A stretch of DNA of 64,000 nucleotides from Pictodentalium vernedei (Eukaryota > Mollusca > Scaphopoda > Dentaliida > Dentaliidae). Below, in pieces: positions 53,079 through 64,000 of the stretch (position 1 is its first letter; every line of letters starts with the position of its first letter). The stretch lies in the NCBI GenBank assembly GCA_031216915.1, contig CM062288.1:182988596-183052595 (forward strand). Direction: 5' to 3'. The notes below the pieces were generated by a model. It was not told where the DNA came from and made no database searches. It saw only the letters and a list, made by a program, of their open reading frames with translations. The position numbers and the translations under genes were made by a program.

Positions 53079-53450
53079 TTCATGTAATAATAACACTTTG
53101 GCCAGCCGCTGATTTGTCGCGGTTCTCAGACGAGAAGGCCTTGGTTACCCCTGTACTCCCAACTGCCTCCCTATTCCCACGCTTCTCCTCTCCTCCCAAC
53201 ACTCGGAGACGAACTGCTTGATGACATCCCTTGCCCCATTCTTCCTTCCCAATCTCTCCGATTCGCATATTAACCCTCTCCATTGAGACTTCCCCTAACC
53301 ACATGTCCTTCAAGCTCCCATCCCACTTCCCCATTATACTCCCAGTGAATCTAATTCTTTTAGGCTGGTACTTTGGACATTCTAGAAGAAAGTGTTCCAG
53401 GGTCTCCACCATGCCCAAATTACACATCTGGCACAAATCAGAGACATTCT
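53079..53450 (-). pseudogene. LINE B 3' piece (reverse), nested in a LINE
   Basis: Minus strand: 'LCQMCNLGMVETLEHFLLEC' (finger), 'KYQPKRIRFTGSIMGKWDG', 'LKDMWLGE', then untranslated sequence ending '(ATT)2-3' at 53079. Nearly collinear with 17755-18113. It begins exactly where repeat Y copy B stops (53440-53455) and ends in the L2-like LINE at 53078, so the two flanks are different repeats. Confidence 0.85.
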
Positions 53451-53454
53451 CGTA

Positions 53455-54300
53455 ATGACACTTTGGCACCAAAGGTTTATGCACTCTCGGTGAGACCGAG
53501 CCGAGCGCAGTGAAAGACCATAGAACTCCTTTAACAAATGAGTTTTAAACAGTCATAGCACTGACACAGTTAGCAGTACAGTCAGCCATGTCAGTATTGC
53601 ATTGTTACCGGCATCCTGAAGTTTTGTGATAGATTTCAACAATTATTCAGTGCAGTTTTATGGAAAGGGTTAACTTTTTTCTGCCTGAAATAAAATATGT
53701 GCAATCCACATTGAAGTCTTGAGAGGGTTAAAAGCATTGGACTGAATAAGATAGGTTTCAACAATTATTCAGTGTAGTTTTATGGAAGGGTTAACTTTAT
53801 TCTGCCTGAAATAAAATATGTGCAGTCCACATTGAAGTCTTGAGAGGGCTAAAAGCATTGAACTGAATAATTTATAATTTATTTCCTTGCAAGGAAAATG
53901 GGTTTCTCTCAACTTAGTTCCAGGAACTTACATCACATTATCATAACAAGATTACATTTCATTTTTTTGACAGCTACTCCACTGATGTTTACATTATCTC
54001 CAGTGTGAATAAGATAGCATCCTATTGCTTGAGGAGAATTTACTGTATCAGGAAATTGGAGGTTGTGAAAACCCTGTGGCCGACTGGGCCATACTCAGTG
54101 GCTCTAGCGATCTGAAAAACATAGGTGGCCGAGAACTTCTGACTGTCTATCAGTCTGCCAAAAAATCAGAGAGATAGGACGATTCTTTTTCGAGTTATCA
54201 TGCGGACAAGGAAGAACATAGAAGACAGAAGACAGGAGAAGAAGAAGAAGAAGAAGAAGAAGAAGAAGAAGAAGACGACGAAGAAGAAGTCCATTGTTCA
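53455..54300 (-). repeat. Dispersed repeat Y, copy B
   Basis: Inverted counterpart of 43290-44565 with fewer internal monomers, ending in (GAA)n at 54237-54276. The hairpin at the far end of copy A is lost. Confidence 0.8.
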
Positions 54301-54460
54301 CTATTCGAGCAATCACATGGAAATTCACCCAGTCATTGCCATCCAAAGCCACTTTCAGCATTTTGCAGAATGCAGTTTTGAAAAGTACCTTGAAGGCACC
54401 TTTGAGGTGGGGGTGGTGGAAGTCTAGAGCTCTCCAGTAAACCGAAAAATCTACGTGGTG
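54300..54460. other. No recognised feature
   Basis: Short unrecognised stretch after the (GAA)n tract. 'TTGAAGGCACCTTTGAGGTG' near 54390 has a loose match in LINE B near 17660. Confidence 0.3.
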
Positions 54461-54518
54461 TCAGTTGTCGAGAAAAAAACGAAACTCACAAACGTTGTCG
54501 AACAGAAAAAGAGGCGGG

Positions 54519-54550
<32 letters not shown>

Positions 54551-54700
54551 ATCCACAGAATTAAGGAATGCTGCTTGTCCTGTATAGCACCATGTACATA
54601 TAACATCACGGCACAGGTCCATATCATGGACTCGCCGGAAAGCCTTTTTGTTTCAAAAAAGTCTCTTTTATAGAGTTTCGGTATTTTGTTGATTTTTCTC
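54455..54700 (+). repeat. Dispersed repeat V, copy b
   Basis: Inverted counterpart of 21664-21905, with a (GT)n-G15 tract at 54519-54550 at the site of the C run in copy a. Confidence 0.75.
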
Positions 54701-54714
54701 CTTGGGTTAAAAAA

Positions 54715-56040
54715 GCAAAAATAACTAGAGAAACAGAATTTACTGCATCCATTAAATTCAAGTCTGTGTGAAAAGGGTTAAAGTATCAGGAATAAACTCT
54801 ACAGAAAAAGAATTTATGGAGGCTTATTTTCTGGAGTAAAATATTTTTTAATAAATCAGAAATGGGTTTTCCTTAACAGTATTTAAAGATATTCATACAG
54901 GAATCAGAACAATTTTTATGAGAAACCAGAAAAGGCATATATGTGACCAGCATTGAAAGGGTTCGATACACGAATCAGAAATGAAAAATGTTGGCTTTGC
55001 CCACTAATTTGAGTGATGAAATACATTCATAAACTTTAGAAATACATTAAGGCGTAAATGCATTTCCCAGTCTTTCTTAATAATATGCACTTCTTGACCC
55101 CATTCAGGTGGACCATATATTGAATCTCCAGTAATTTTTAACTCAGTCGGTGTAGTCCCATGTCTACATCTACACTGAAGAATAAGCGCAACCCACTTTG
55201 AAATAATGCCTCCACCAACTTCAGATCTGTCATCTGTCATTCAGATCGAACGGGTGCAAAAAAACATAGATGAGTGCAAACTGGGTATTGTTAACCAGCA
55301 TGCCAAAATGCATAGAGATAGGACGATCCGTATTTGAGTTGTCGCGCTGACAAAGGGTGCATAGACTCTATATCGGAGATATTGTCATAAAAACCTTAAA
55401 AAACCCAAGAGCTCATTTGAAGGCCTACTCTTAAAAGGGCATCTAGTGACCTAAACAAGGCATACATAAAACTAGAACTTCTCTAATAAATTAATTTTAA
55501 ACAGTCATAGCTCTAACACAGTTAACAGTACAGTCAACTTTGTCAGTACCTGCATCCTGACAGTATTGTGATAGGTTTCAATAACAAATCTTCAGTGTAG
55601 TTTTACAATTACATGTACACTGGAGTTCTTCATGATCAAGTTGTTTGTTTTTATATTAACTTGGTTTGGGAATTAATTTTGTACAATGAGATTAAATAAA
55701 CAGATCCTGTTATTGTATGTGACAGTCACAGCTCACTCCCTAACTGCTTTTTGTGAAATTCTTTCATGGAAAAAATATTCATACAGGAATCAGAACAATT
55801 TTTCTAAGAAACCCGAAAAGGCATATATGTGCACACCATTTATAGGGTTCGATCAAGGAATCAGAAATTAACATTACTACCGCTGCCATTTGAATGATGA
55901 GATACATGTATAATCTTCAGAATTGCATTAATTGGTATAAAATGAAATTCCTAATAGGTCGCAAAAAATATGTATTTAATGACATCTCTTGACCGCTTGG
56001 AGGTGGACCACATTTTGAACCTCCAGCAAGACATAAAAAG
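54715..56040 (-). repeat. Mosaic of repeats Z, W and Y pieces (inverted)
   Basis: 54790-55090 and 55770-56010 are reverse copies of repeat Z; 55180-55480 is the reverse of W (46510-46910); 55480-55620 contains the 'ACAGTTARCAGTACAGTCA' part of Y. The block order mirrors 43.3-47.3 kb with changes. Confidence 0.7.
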
Positions 56041-56059
56041 AAGTCTTTGAGTCCCAGAG

Positions 56060-57790
56060 TGGGTCTGACTGAACCCAAAAATATTTGTTCTCATAGCACA
56101 GTGATAACAAAGTCATCCAAATACACTCATTCCTATCACAAGGTGATAACAAAGGTACCCCAAGAAGTTTTGTGAAGATCGGTTCATAAATACAGACTCT
56201 AGTCCGAGCCGTATTAACATATGCGCTTACTGTGTATAAGTAACACTGAACAAATCAAAGTTCATCTAATTTGCATAATTTCCGCACGAGAAAAAAACCC
56301 GTATTATATGTGAGGTATTCCATGTAACTAAACATTCCTACAAAAATTTATTCAAATCAGAACAGAAGTTTTGTACAAAAAACTTATTGCACTAACTTTG
56401 GTACAAAATGGCTGCTGGCGGCTATCTTGAATTTTGGACCGCACCCCAAAACGCTCGTTCTCATACCACGGTGATAACAAAAGGTACCCAAGAAGTTTCG
56501 TAAAGATGGGTTCATAAATACAGCCTCTAGCCTGTGCCGTATAGAAGTTGTGTACAAAAAAAACCTGACTGGACCTAATTTCGGTACAAAATGGCCACTG
56601 GCAGCCATCTTGAATTTTGGACCGCACCTAGAAACACTTGTTCTCGTCCCAAGGTGATAACAAAGGTACCCAGGAAATTTTCTGAAGATCGGTTCATAAA
56701 TACAGCCTCTAGCCCGAGTCGTATTGACACGTGTACTAACTGTGTATTAGTAGCACTGAATAAATCAAAAGTTCATCTAATTTGCATAATTTCTGCTCGA
56801 GAAAAAAAACCCCGTACTGTATGTGATTATCCCATGGTACTAAACATTCATACAAAAATTTATTAAAATCAGAACTTTCATACATATTCTGTACAAAAAA
56901 ACGGATGCACTAACTAAAGTACAAAATGGCTTCTAGTGGCCATCTTGAATTTCGGACTGCACCCAAAACCACTCGTTCTCGTCCCACGGTAATAACAAAG
57001 GTACCCAATAAGTTTCGAAAAGATCAGTTCATAAATACAGCCTCTAGCCGGAGCCGTATTGGCATTTGCAGTTACAGTGCCGAAAGTAACATTAAATAGA
57101 TCAAAGTTAGTCTAACTGGCATAATTTATGTATGTGAAGAAAAAAACCCGTATTGTATGTGATGTATCCCAAGGTACTAAACATTCACACAAAAAATTAT
57201 TCAAATCAGCGCTTTCATATGGAAGTTCTGCGCAAAAATCTGATTGCACCTAATTTTGTACAAAATGGCTGCAAGCGGCCATCTTGAATTTCAGAACGGA
57301 CCCCAAAACACTCGTTCTCGACCCACGGTGATAACAAAGGTACCCAAGAAGTTTCGTTAAGATCGGTTCATAAATACGGCCTCTAGCCCGAGCCGTATTG
57401 GTATTGGCCCTTACAATGCTGAAAGTAACACTAATTATCTCAAAAGTTAGTCCAATTTCCATAATTTACGTACGAGAACAAAAAACCCGTGTTATATGTG
57501 ATGTATTCCATGGTACTAAACATTCATACAAAAAAATAATCAAATCAGAGCTTTCATATGGATGTTCTGCGCCAAAAAATCTGATTGCACCTTATTTTGT
57601 ACAGAATGGCTGCCAGTGGCCATCTTGAATTTCGGACCGGGCCCAAAAACACTTTTTCTCGCCTCACAGTGACAACAAAGGTACCCAAGAAGTTTCGTTT
57701 TATAAATACGGTCTCTAGCCCGAGTCATGTGTACGGCGCGACAGACGGACAGACAAACGACGGGCCATGACAATACCTCGAATTTGGCTT
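56060..57790 (+). mobile_element. Tandem-repeat element C
   Basis: Six partial monomers of about 340 bp with 'GTACAAAATGGCTGCYRGCG', 'CCATCTTGAATTTYGGACCG', 'GGTGATAACAAAGGTACCCA', 'GGTTCATAAATACAGCCTCT' and 'CATAATTTMCG'. It ends 'CGACAGACGGACAGACAAAC' and a hairpin closing in TTGAGCTAA (57765-57787). Same end layout as elements B and D. The start is not clear. Non-coding. Confidence 0.75.
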
Positions 57791-57936
57791 CTCCAAAGTT
57801 GAGCTAAAAATGGACTAAGTTTAACAACCAGTAGTTTTGGAAAATATTGAGGCAAGTCAAAATTCTGACAATATGCACACATCTGGAAGATGTAGAAACA
57901 TCCTGTGAAATAAAAAAGTAATACCTTGAAAATTAC

Positions 57937-59047
57937 AAGAGGCCTCACGGGGCCTGAAGCGCTCATCTTGAACAGAACACAATTTAAACAGAGTCCAAGA
58001 ATGAGTACATTAAGCAAGCCATCTCCATAGGCTACACTCTCAATTCTTGAATCCCTCAGAAGTGACAAAAATAATACGGGCATCGTGCCCTTTCTTCAGT
58101 TGATCATAAAGTAAAAGGTTGAACTCCCCAATGAAGCCCCTTGATACAACCTTTGTGGAATAATCTTAGTTACACACCTCTAGAGAGTACTGAATACAAA
58201 ATTTTTAATTCTTCAGCAAAATGGCCAATTCCGGCTCCATGGGGAGCCCAAATATTAACCCAAGCTCTCGATGTGAACACAGTTGAATCTGACTTCCCTG
58301 GAGATGTTGTGTACCAAATATGAAAGCATTCTGACTGTTGGATCTGAAGAAGAGAAATTTTAAAGAAATTTCTTCATATTGCATCAAGTTAAAATTTGGG
58401 CTACCATAGCGAGCCCAAATATTATCACATGGATCCGATTTGAACAAACTTGAATCTGACCCTCCCACCCCCCCCCCCCCCCCCCCCCAGGAGATGTTGT
58501 ATACCAAATATGAAAGTGAAAGCATTCTAACTAAGTGGAAGCACTCCATGGGGATGCGGGAATTATTTTTTTTTTTTTTTTTGCATGGGTCAAGTACTTA
58601 TGACCCAATGATACCGTATACCAAATTTGGTTCATACCGGACCATCGGTTCAGAAAATAGAAATTTTGGACGGGGTCAAAAATCTTACCCCTCCCATTAC
58701 AAAGCCAAATATTGCTTCACGAACTTAGTTTGAAAAAGTTAATTCTACTCCCCAAAAGGAAGCTCCGTAGCAAATGTCAAGTCATTGTACACACTGGTTC
58801 TTGAGAAGAAGATTTTAAAAATATTTTGGAGCATTTTCCCCACTCCCTTCCTGTGGGACTGGTCATGTTGAGTTGAACAAAAATGTAATGCCCCTTTGGA
58901 ATCATCACTCATACAAACTTTCACTTAAATTGGCCCAGTGGCTTTGGAGGAGAAGACCAAAAAATGGTGTTGACGCACGGCGGACGACGGACGACGGATG
59001 GAGAGCGATGAGATTAGCTCAGCTTGACTTTGTCAAGATGAGCTAAG
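57937..59047 (+). mobile_element. Hairpin-ended tandem-repeat element D
   Basis: Starts 'ACAAGAGGCCTCACGGGGCC', has two monomers of the element B type (58240-58420, 58430-58520), a C21 run at 58468-58488, T15 at 58566, then 'CGGACGACGGACGACGG' and a terminal hairpin 'TTAGCTCAGCTTGAC'/'GTCAAGATGAGCTAA' (59014-59046). Non-autonomous. Confidence 0.75.
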
Positions 59048-59279
59048 AAGAGAGGTTAAACGGACAAACAATGTACCCTATATGCAGAAAGATAGAGGGA
59101 AAGACAAAGGTAAAACAATATGCCCCCTGACTATTCGTTGTGGGCATAACAAGGACATACGCCAGTTGTAACCAGACTGTCCAAGGCAGCCACTTGAAAT
59201 TCTGAGAATGTGTTCTACTATCCCCGCTCGACAGTGTAGTATCTTTCTTGAGTCTTGCAACCGGGTGAAAACACCGTGG

Positions 59280-61260
59280 ATGTACCCATAAGAGAAGTCC
59301 CAAATCTGCCAAGGGTTAAACGTTTATTAATAACATGAAACAAAACTAGCAGGGTGGTTGGTACTGCCGGCAGGTCATAAAAAGTATACACTCTGTTACA
59401 TGTACAGTAGATTGTGGAGAGAGTTTTTGGAGTAGCGACTCGAAATATTCAACGTTTGTTCTAGAAGCTCTGTCCAACTCGACCTGTGCCTGAAAAATCC
59501 AACAACTGACACAGATTGATTGACAGATTGATTTATTTTTCTAACTTATTTCCATTTTCATGGAGTCAAGTTACAGTGGTACAAAGAAAAAAACAGTCAT
59601 ATTATTGTACAGCACATGTCCGTGACAAAATAGCCTGATAAATAACGATTCCATACTCTCTCTCTCTCTCTCTTTCTCTCGCTCCCCCCCCCCCCATTCC
59701 TCCCCACCTCTCCCCCCCTCTCTCATTTATGTCCCCTTGGTTCAGAGCCAACTTGACTGAGTTTTGGTGATGTCATGACACTCCCCAACATGCACCGCGG
59801 AGATATCCGGGCGGGATTGAATTATAACGGGAGCCTCACGCGCATGTGCATACGCTCTTTTCGAGTTGGACTTGAGGAAATGCGCAATTCGAGTTGCCTT
59901 TCCAGGCAACCGATGGAGCAACTATTCGTGAATGCTGAGTGAAAGTTTCGTGGTAATCCGCAGAGAATTCGCTGACATATAGCGTTTTTGAAGAGAGGAG
60001 GTAATTTTCTGAATTTGGTTTTTTTCAAGTCGGAGCGAAAGAAGAGGGTGGGAATGGGCGCAATGTCTCGTGGTGCCCCCCTCCCCCTCCCCTCTCTGGG
60101 GTAGGTCCACTTAAAAGTTACAATAGAGTGTGACTGATGGAGAGATGGGTGTAAATCAAAGTAGTTTCTTTAAGAACAGCACCCAGGGATCCCATCGCAA
60201 TCTTGAAACATTTGAGAATCGTCGGAAGTTAAAAGTGAGAAAAAAACGGCGGTGAACAGCTTTTTGGCGGGAAAAGATTAATGAGAATTTGCACATACGA
60301 CATTAAAATAGCACTTCAGACATACGCTCACTGTGTCAAGACCGCTGAAGGCAGCGACTTGCAATTTTCAGAACTGGTTCTACGAAGCCTGGCCGACATT
60401 TGGGCATAAAATTGAGTGTTCTGACCGCGTGGAAAACACCACGCCTCGCGTGGAAACCGTGGGAACGGTTCGTTGCCACTTTATTTTCAATGCAATGAAA
60501 TTTCCATTCATTTACCTGTCAAAGGCAGAGTTTGGCATTATTTCTGTCTGATGAACTGTTCAAATTTAACTATATGCACCTTTATATAGGACCGAAAGAT
60601 CACTGCATGCTTACCAATATTCAGGTACTGATTTTACGAAAATAACGATTATTTCAACAGTACCCACTTGGGAACTCTCAAATCTGCCAAGGATTAAACT
60701 TTTAATAATAACATGTAAAACAAAAGTTGTCATACTTTGCTAGCCGCATGCTCCCATAGACAACATTCAGCACTCAATCAATTAGGAATGGAGTAAATTG
60801 CGACTTAAACTTACCAAATTCTGAAAAATGGAGTTATTTTCGACGGCACCTATTTTTATGCAACCGAAACAGGGATTAGGTTAAACGTTACAGCTACCCT
60901 ATCAGGGAAAATCTTCTTGGACTTGAACTGTAAATCTGAATGTCAACAGAATTTTCAGATATTACGAAAATCACAATTATTCAGACAATACCCATATGGG
61001 AGTCTCCGATCAGCTAAGGGTTAAACTTTTAATGCCCACATATAAAACAAAAGTTTTCAAACTATGACTGCTGCATGCAGCTATTGAAAACATTCAGCAC
61101 TCAGTCAATAAGGAATGGAGTAAATTGTCACTTAATCGTACCAAATTCTGAAAAAGCGTGAGTTTTTTGGACAGCATCTATCTTTATGCAAACAGAATGG
61201 GCATATGGTTAAACTTTACAACCAATCGTACAACAGAAAATATGCTCGATAGGTTATTGT
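59280..61260 (+). repeat. ~330-bp repeat, 2-3 dispersed/tandem units
   Basis: 'AATCTGCCAAGGRTTAAAC' at 59307 and 60690 and a variant at 61010, followed by 'AACATGTAAAACAAAAGTTG' and 'CATTCAGCACTCARTCAATW'. The 60640-60980 and 60980-61260 units are tandem. Between 59640 and 60640 I see a (TC)n/C-rich tract (59655-59730) and no gene. Confidence 0.6.
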
Positions 61261-61840
61261 GAATATGAACATGTAAATCATTTTTCGATATACTATTCGT
61301 AAATGGAAGAAAAATGATCTAAAAATGAGCCATTTTTATGAACAAGTTAAGGGTACTCGAATTCAAGGCTCGAAAACGAGTTGAAGGTTAAAACTTTGAA
61401 TAGAATATATAACAGCTAAATTATTCTTGGATGAATGCCCAAACTTCTCATAGGAAACGTTTTGAAAAAATTTGGCCGCAGAGCTGAGAAAGTGCACGTG
61501 GAAATTGACCAGTTTTTCCAAAATTGCACTTTGCTCGGAATTTTGAGGTCAGAAGGGAGCAACGTGGGTAATACAGCTTATATAGTCAGATGTAGTAAGT
61601 CATGCTACAAATATAATGAAAGCTCCAGCCAAATCGTCCAGGGTCTTGTTTGAGAATTGTGGCAAAACGTAACATTGTGACAACATTTTGCACGGTTTTG
61701 GCAGAAAACGAAAAACTTCAGAAATGCCTTGACCCAGGTGATAACCTTCTAACGAAGCTCTACATATGTGCCAAATTTCAGTAGAATAGTAAAGAATCCA
61801 TCAGACAAAATCATTGAAATAGAAAATAATGTTAATACTA
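61260..61840. other. No recognised feature
   Basis: Unrecognised DNA. A 72-residue frame at 61435-61653 ('LLIGNVLKKFGRRAEKVHVE') has no known motif. Confidence 0.35.
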
Positions 61841-62095
61841 GAGAAATCGAATTTACTGCATCCAGTAAAATCAAACTTCTAAGAAAGGAGTTAAAATATC
61901 TTTTGGGAAAAAACTATATAGAAAGAGAATTTATGGAGGGTTATTTTCGGGAGTAACATATTTTTAAACAAATCAGGAATGGATTTTCGTAAACAGTATT
62001 TACAGATATTCATAATGGAATCAGAACAATTCTTCTAAGAAACCAGAAAAGGCATATATGTGCACAGCATTCAAAGGTTTTGCCAAGAGAATGCA
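61840..62095 (-). repeat. Dispersed repeat Z, copy 5
   Basis: 'GAGAAATCGAATTTACTGCA', 'AGAATTTATGGAGGGTTATT' and 'AGAAACCAGAAAAGGCATAT' match the reverse of 46940-47300 and 54725-54960. Confidence 0.75.
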
Positions 62096-63470
62096 TTAGG
62101 TGTCCAGAAATGTGATTCCCAGCAATACTAAAAAATGCACTCAGTTATCCCTGGGCGACCTCAGTGACCTTGTCCATATTGTGAACCTCTATGGAGTGTT
62201 GACTCATTTGGTGTTGGTCCCTATGTCCATGTGTCATACAATCCTTGAGATATGAGCGTGACTCACTTTCCAAAATTTTGGCCATGCCCACTTTTTACGT
62301 CAAAATGCATGTGTCTACGTCAGGAATGCTTTAGGGGGTCAAAAATGTGATTTCCAGCAATTATGAAAAATGCACTCAATGACCCCTGTGTATGACCTCC
62401 GTGACCTTGACCCATATTTTGAATCTCCATTGAGTGTCGACTCATTTGGTGTTGGTCCCAGGTCCATATGTCATACCATGCTTGAGATATGAGCGTGACC
62501 CACTTTCAAAGATTTTGGCCACGCCCACTTTTTTACATTAAAATGCATGTGTGTATGCCATGAATGCTTCAGGGGTAAAAAATGTGATTTCCAGCAATTC
62601 TGAAAAAAATGCACTCAATGACCCCAGGTGACCTCCGTGACCTTGACCCATACTTTTGAACCTCCATCGAGTGTCGACTCATTTAGTGTTGGCTCCAGGT
62701 CCATGCGTCACACCATGCTTGAGACATGAGCATGACCCACTTTCCAAAATTTGTGCCCACGCCCACTTTTTTCATGAAAAAATGCACGTCTGAATTTTGG
62801 GGAAGCATTTGGAGGTCAAAAAATGAGTGCATTTTTCCTTGGGTGATCTCGGTGACCTTGACCCATATTTTGAATCTCCATCGAGTGTCGACTCATTTGG
62901 TGTTGGTCCCAGGTCCATACATCATACCATGCTTGAGATATGAGCGTGACCCACTTTCAAAAATTTTGGCCACTCCCACATTTTTTTACGTCAAAATGCA
63001 TGTGTGTATGTCAGGAATGCTTTAGGGGGTCAAAACATTTGATTTCTAGTAATTATGAAAAATGCGCTTAATGACCCCTAGGTGACCTCCGTGACCTTAA
63101 CCCATATTTTGAATCTCCATCGAGTGTCGACTCATTTGGTGTTGGTCCCAGGTCCATACATCATACCATGCTTGAGATATGAGCGTGACCCACTTTAAAA
63201 AATTTTGGCCACGCCCACTTTTTTTACGTCAAAAATGCATGCGTGTACATCAGGAATGCTTTGGAGGGTCAAAAAATGTGATTTCTAGCAATTCTGACAA
63301 ATGCAGTTAATGACCCGTAGGTGACCTCTGTGACCTTGACCCCCCATATTTTGAATCTCCATCGAGTGTCGACTCGTTTGGTGTTGGTCCCAGGTCCATA
63401 CGTCATACCACGCCTGAGATATGGGCGTGACCCATCTTCAAAACACCCCTACATACACCCCTGATACCCC
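62095..63470 (+). repeat. ~240-bp tandem array
   Basis: Six monomers: the marker 'CTTGAGATATGAGCGTGACC' falls at about 62238, 62475, 62715, 62935, 63171 and 63411. Each has 'CGTGACCTTGACCCATATTT', 'GACTCATTTGGTGTTGGTCC', 'TTGGCCACGCCCACTTTTTT' and 'GTGATTTCTAGCAATT'. The fourth is ~30 bp shorter. A single monomer is also at 22410-22600. Confidence 0.9.
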
Positions 63471-63471
63471 A

Positions 63472-63730
63472 GGAATCTGAAAAACATAGGTGGCCGAGAA
63501 CTTGTGGCTGTCTATCAGCATGCCAAAAATCAACGAGATAGTGCAATTCGTTTTCGAGTTATCTTGCGGACAAAAAAGTGATGAGAAGACAGAAGACAGG
63601 AGAAGAAGAAGAAGAAGAAGAAGAAGAAGAAGAAGAAGAAGAAGAAAAAAAGAAAAAAAAGAAGAAAAAAAGAAAAGAAAAAGAAACCGTGCAAAAACAA
63701 TAGTCTGTGGGTTTCACACAGACTAATTAT
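63472..63730 (-). repeat. (TTC)n-hairpin repeat, third copy
   Basis: Minus strand: hairpin 'TAGTCTGTGTG...CACAGACTA', a degenerate (TTC)n (63600-63660 on plus as GAA), 'AACTCGAAAACGAA', 'GGCCACCTATGTTTTTCAGA'. It matches the start of repeat Y at 43300-43560 but lacks Y monomers, so this part is a separate mobile module. Confidence 0.8.
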
Positions 63731-63844
63731 CAAGCACCTCGTTTACCACGGACCTGGTGTTTTTTTTTTATTACCTCCGGGTTTGAATGTTGTCTTCGTG
63801 CCTAAGAGGGATTTGGAGAAGGGGGGTGGTGTGGGTGTGTATCA

Positions 63845-63858
63845 CCCCCCCCCCCCCC
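63845..63858 (+). repeat. Poly-C run
   Basis: C14 near the window end, followed by a T run. Nothing else is recognised from 63731 to 64000. Confidence 0.9.
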
Positions 63859-64000
63859 GCCCCAGCTAGGAGTATTTTTTTTTTTTCAATTGTTGGAAAA
63901 ATATATAATCAATTTAAAAGATATCACCCAGCGCTGCTGTGCAACCACCTATCGGAACCACTCACAGTTTGGAATTTACACCGGTGACACCCCCTCCCTC

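Overview
The window looks like a stretch of intergenic or intronic nuclear DNA from a marine invertebrate. It is AT-rich and full of animal-type retroelements, tRNA-derived SINEs with an (AATA)n tail, MITEs and tandem-repeat elements. The repeats that begin with an AAGAGGCC...GGCC block and end in a hairpin plus GAGCTAA resemble, from memory, repeats common in bivalves and other lophotrochozoans. I therefore lean to a mollusc or relative, with low confidence. I found no host protein gene, no true tRNA or rRNA gene, no CRISPR array and no bacterial-style operon. I recognised no LTR retrovirus-like element or Polinton.

Layout. 1-950 holds a promoter-like dispersed repeat and a tRNA-like SINE piece. 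950-9960 holds three Penelope-like element (PLE) copies, two of them joined tail to tail through 21-bp repeat arrays, around a 3' fragment of an I/Nimb-type LINE. 9945-11450 is a (CCGT)n tract plus a ~158-bp tandem array split by a SINE. 11450-19340 is an L2/CR1-like LINE (LINE A) with a MITE and a second LINE (LINE B) nested in its endonuclease domain. 19340-27240 is mostly unrecognised DNA with MITEs, a LINE B relic and dispersed repeats. 27390-31660 holds a second promoter-like repeat, a tandem array rich in nuclear-receptor half-site motifs, and a hairpin-ended tandem-repeat element with its own MITE. 31940-39970 is a ~3 kb segment present about 2.3 times in tandem. 40230-41188 is a TTAA-flanked element with ~290-bp inverted repeats. 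41930-55640 holds two large families in inverted copies (X and Y), SINEs, MITEs and LINE tails. 55780-63740 is almost entirely tandem-repeat elements.

The pieces can be cross-dated. The best-supported system is a family of ~240-bp palindromic MITEs flanked by TTAA (piggyBac-like), with at least twelve copies. Two paralogous copies of repeat X carry the MITE at different sites, and each preserves the other's unoccupied site. Another MITE interrupts LINE A exactly at a TTAA. The SINE family shares its 3' tail with the I/Nimb LINE in the same window, which suggests that LINE is its mobilising partner. Target-site duplications of 8-16 bp and unoccupied sites in duplicated sequence support several SINE insertions.
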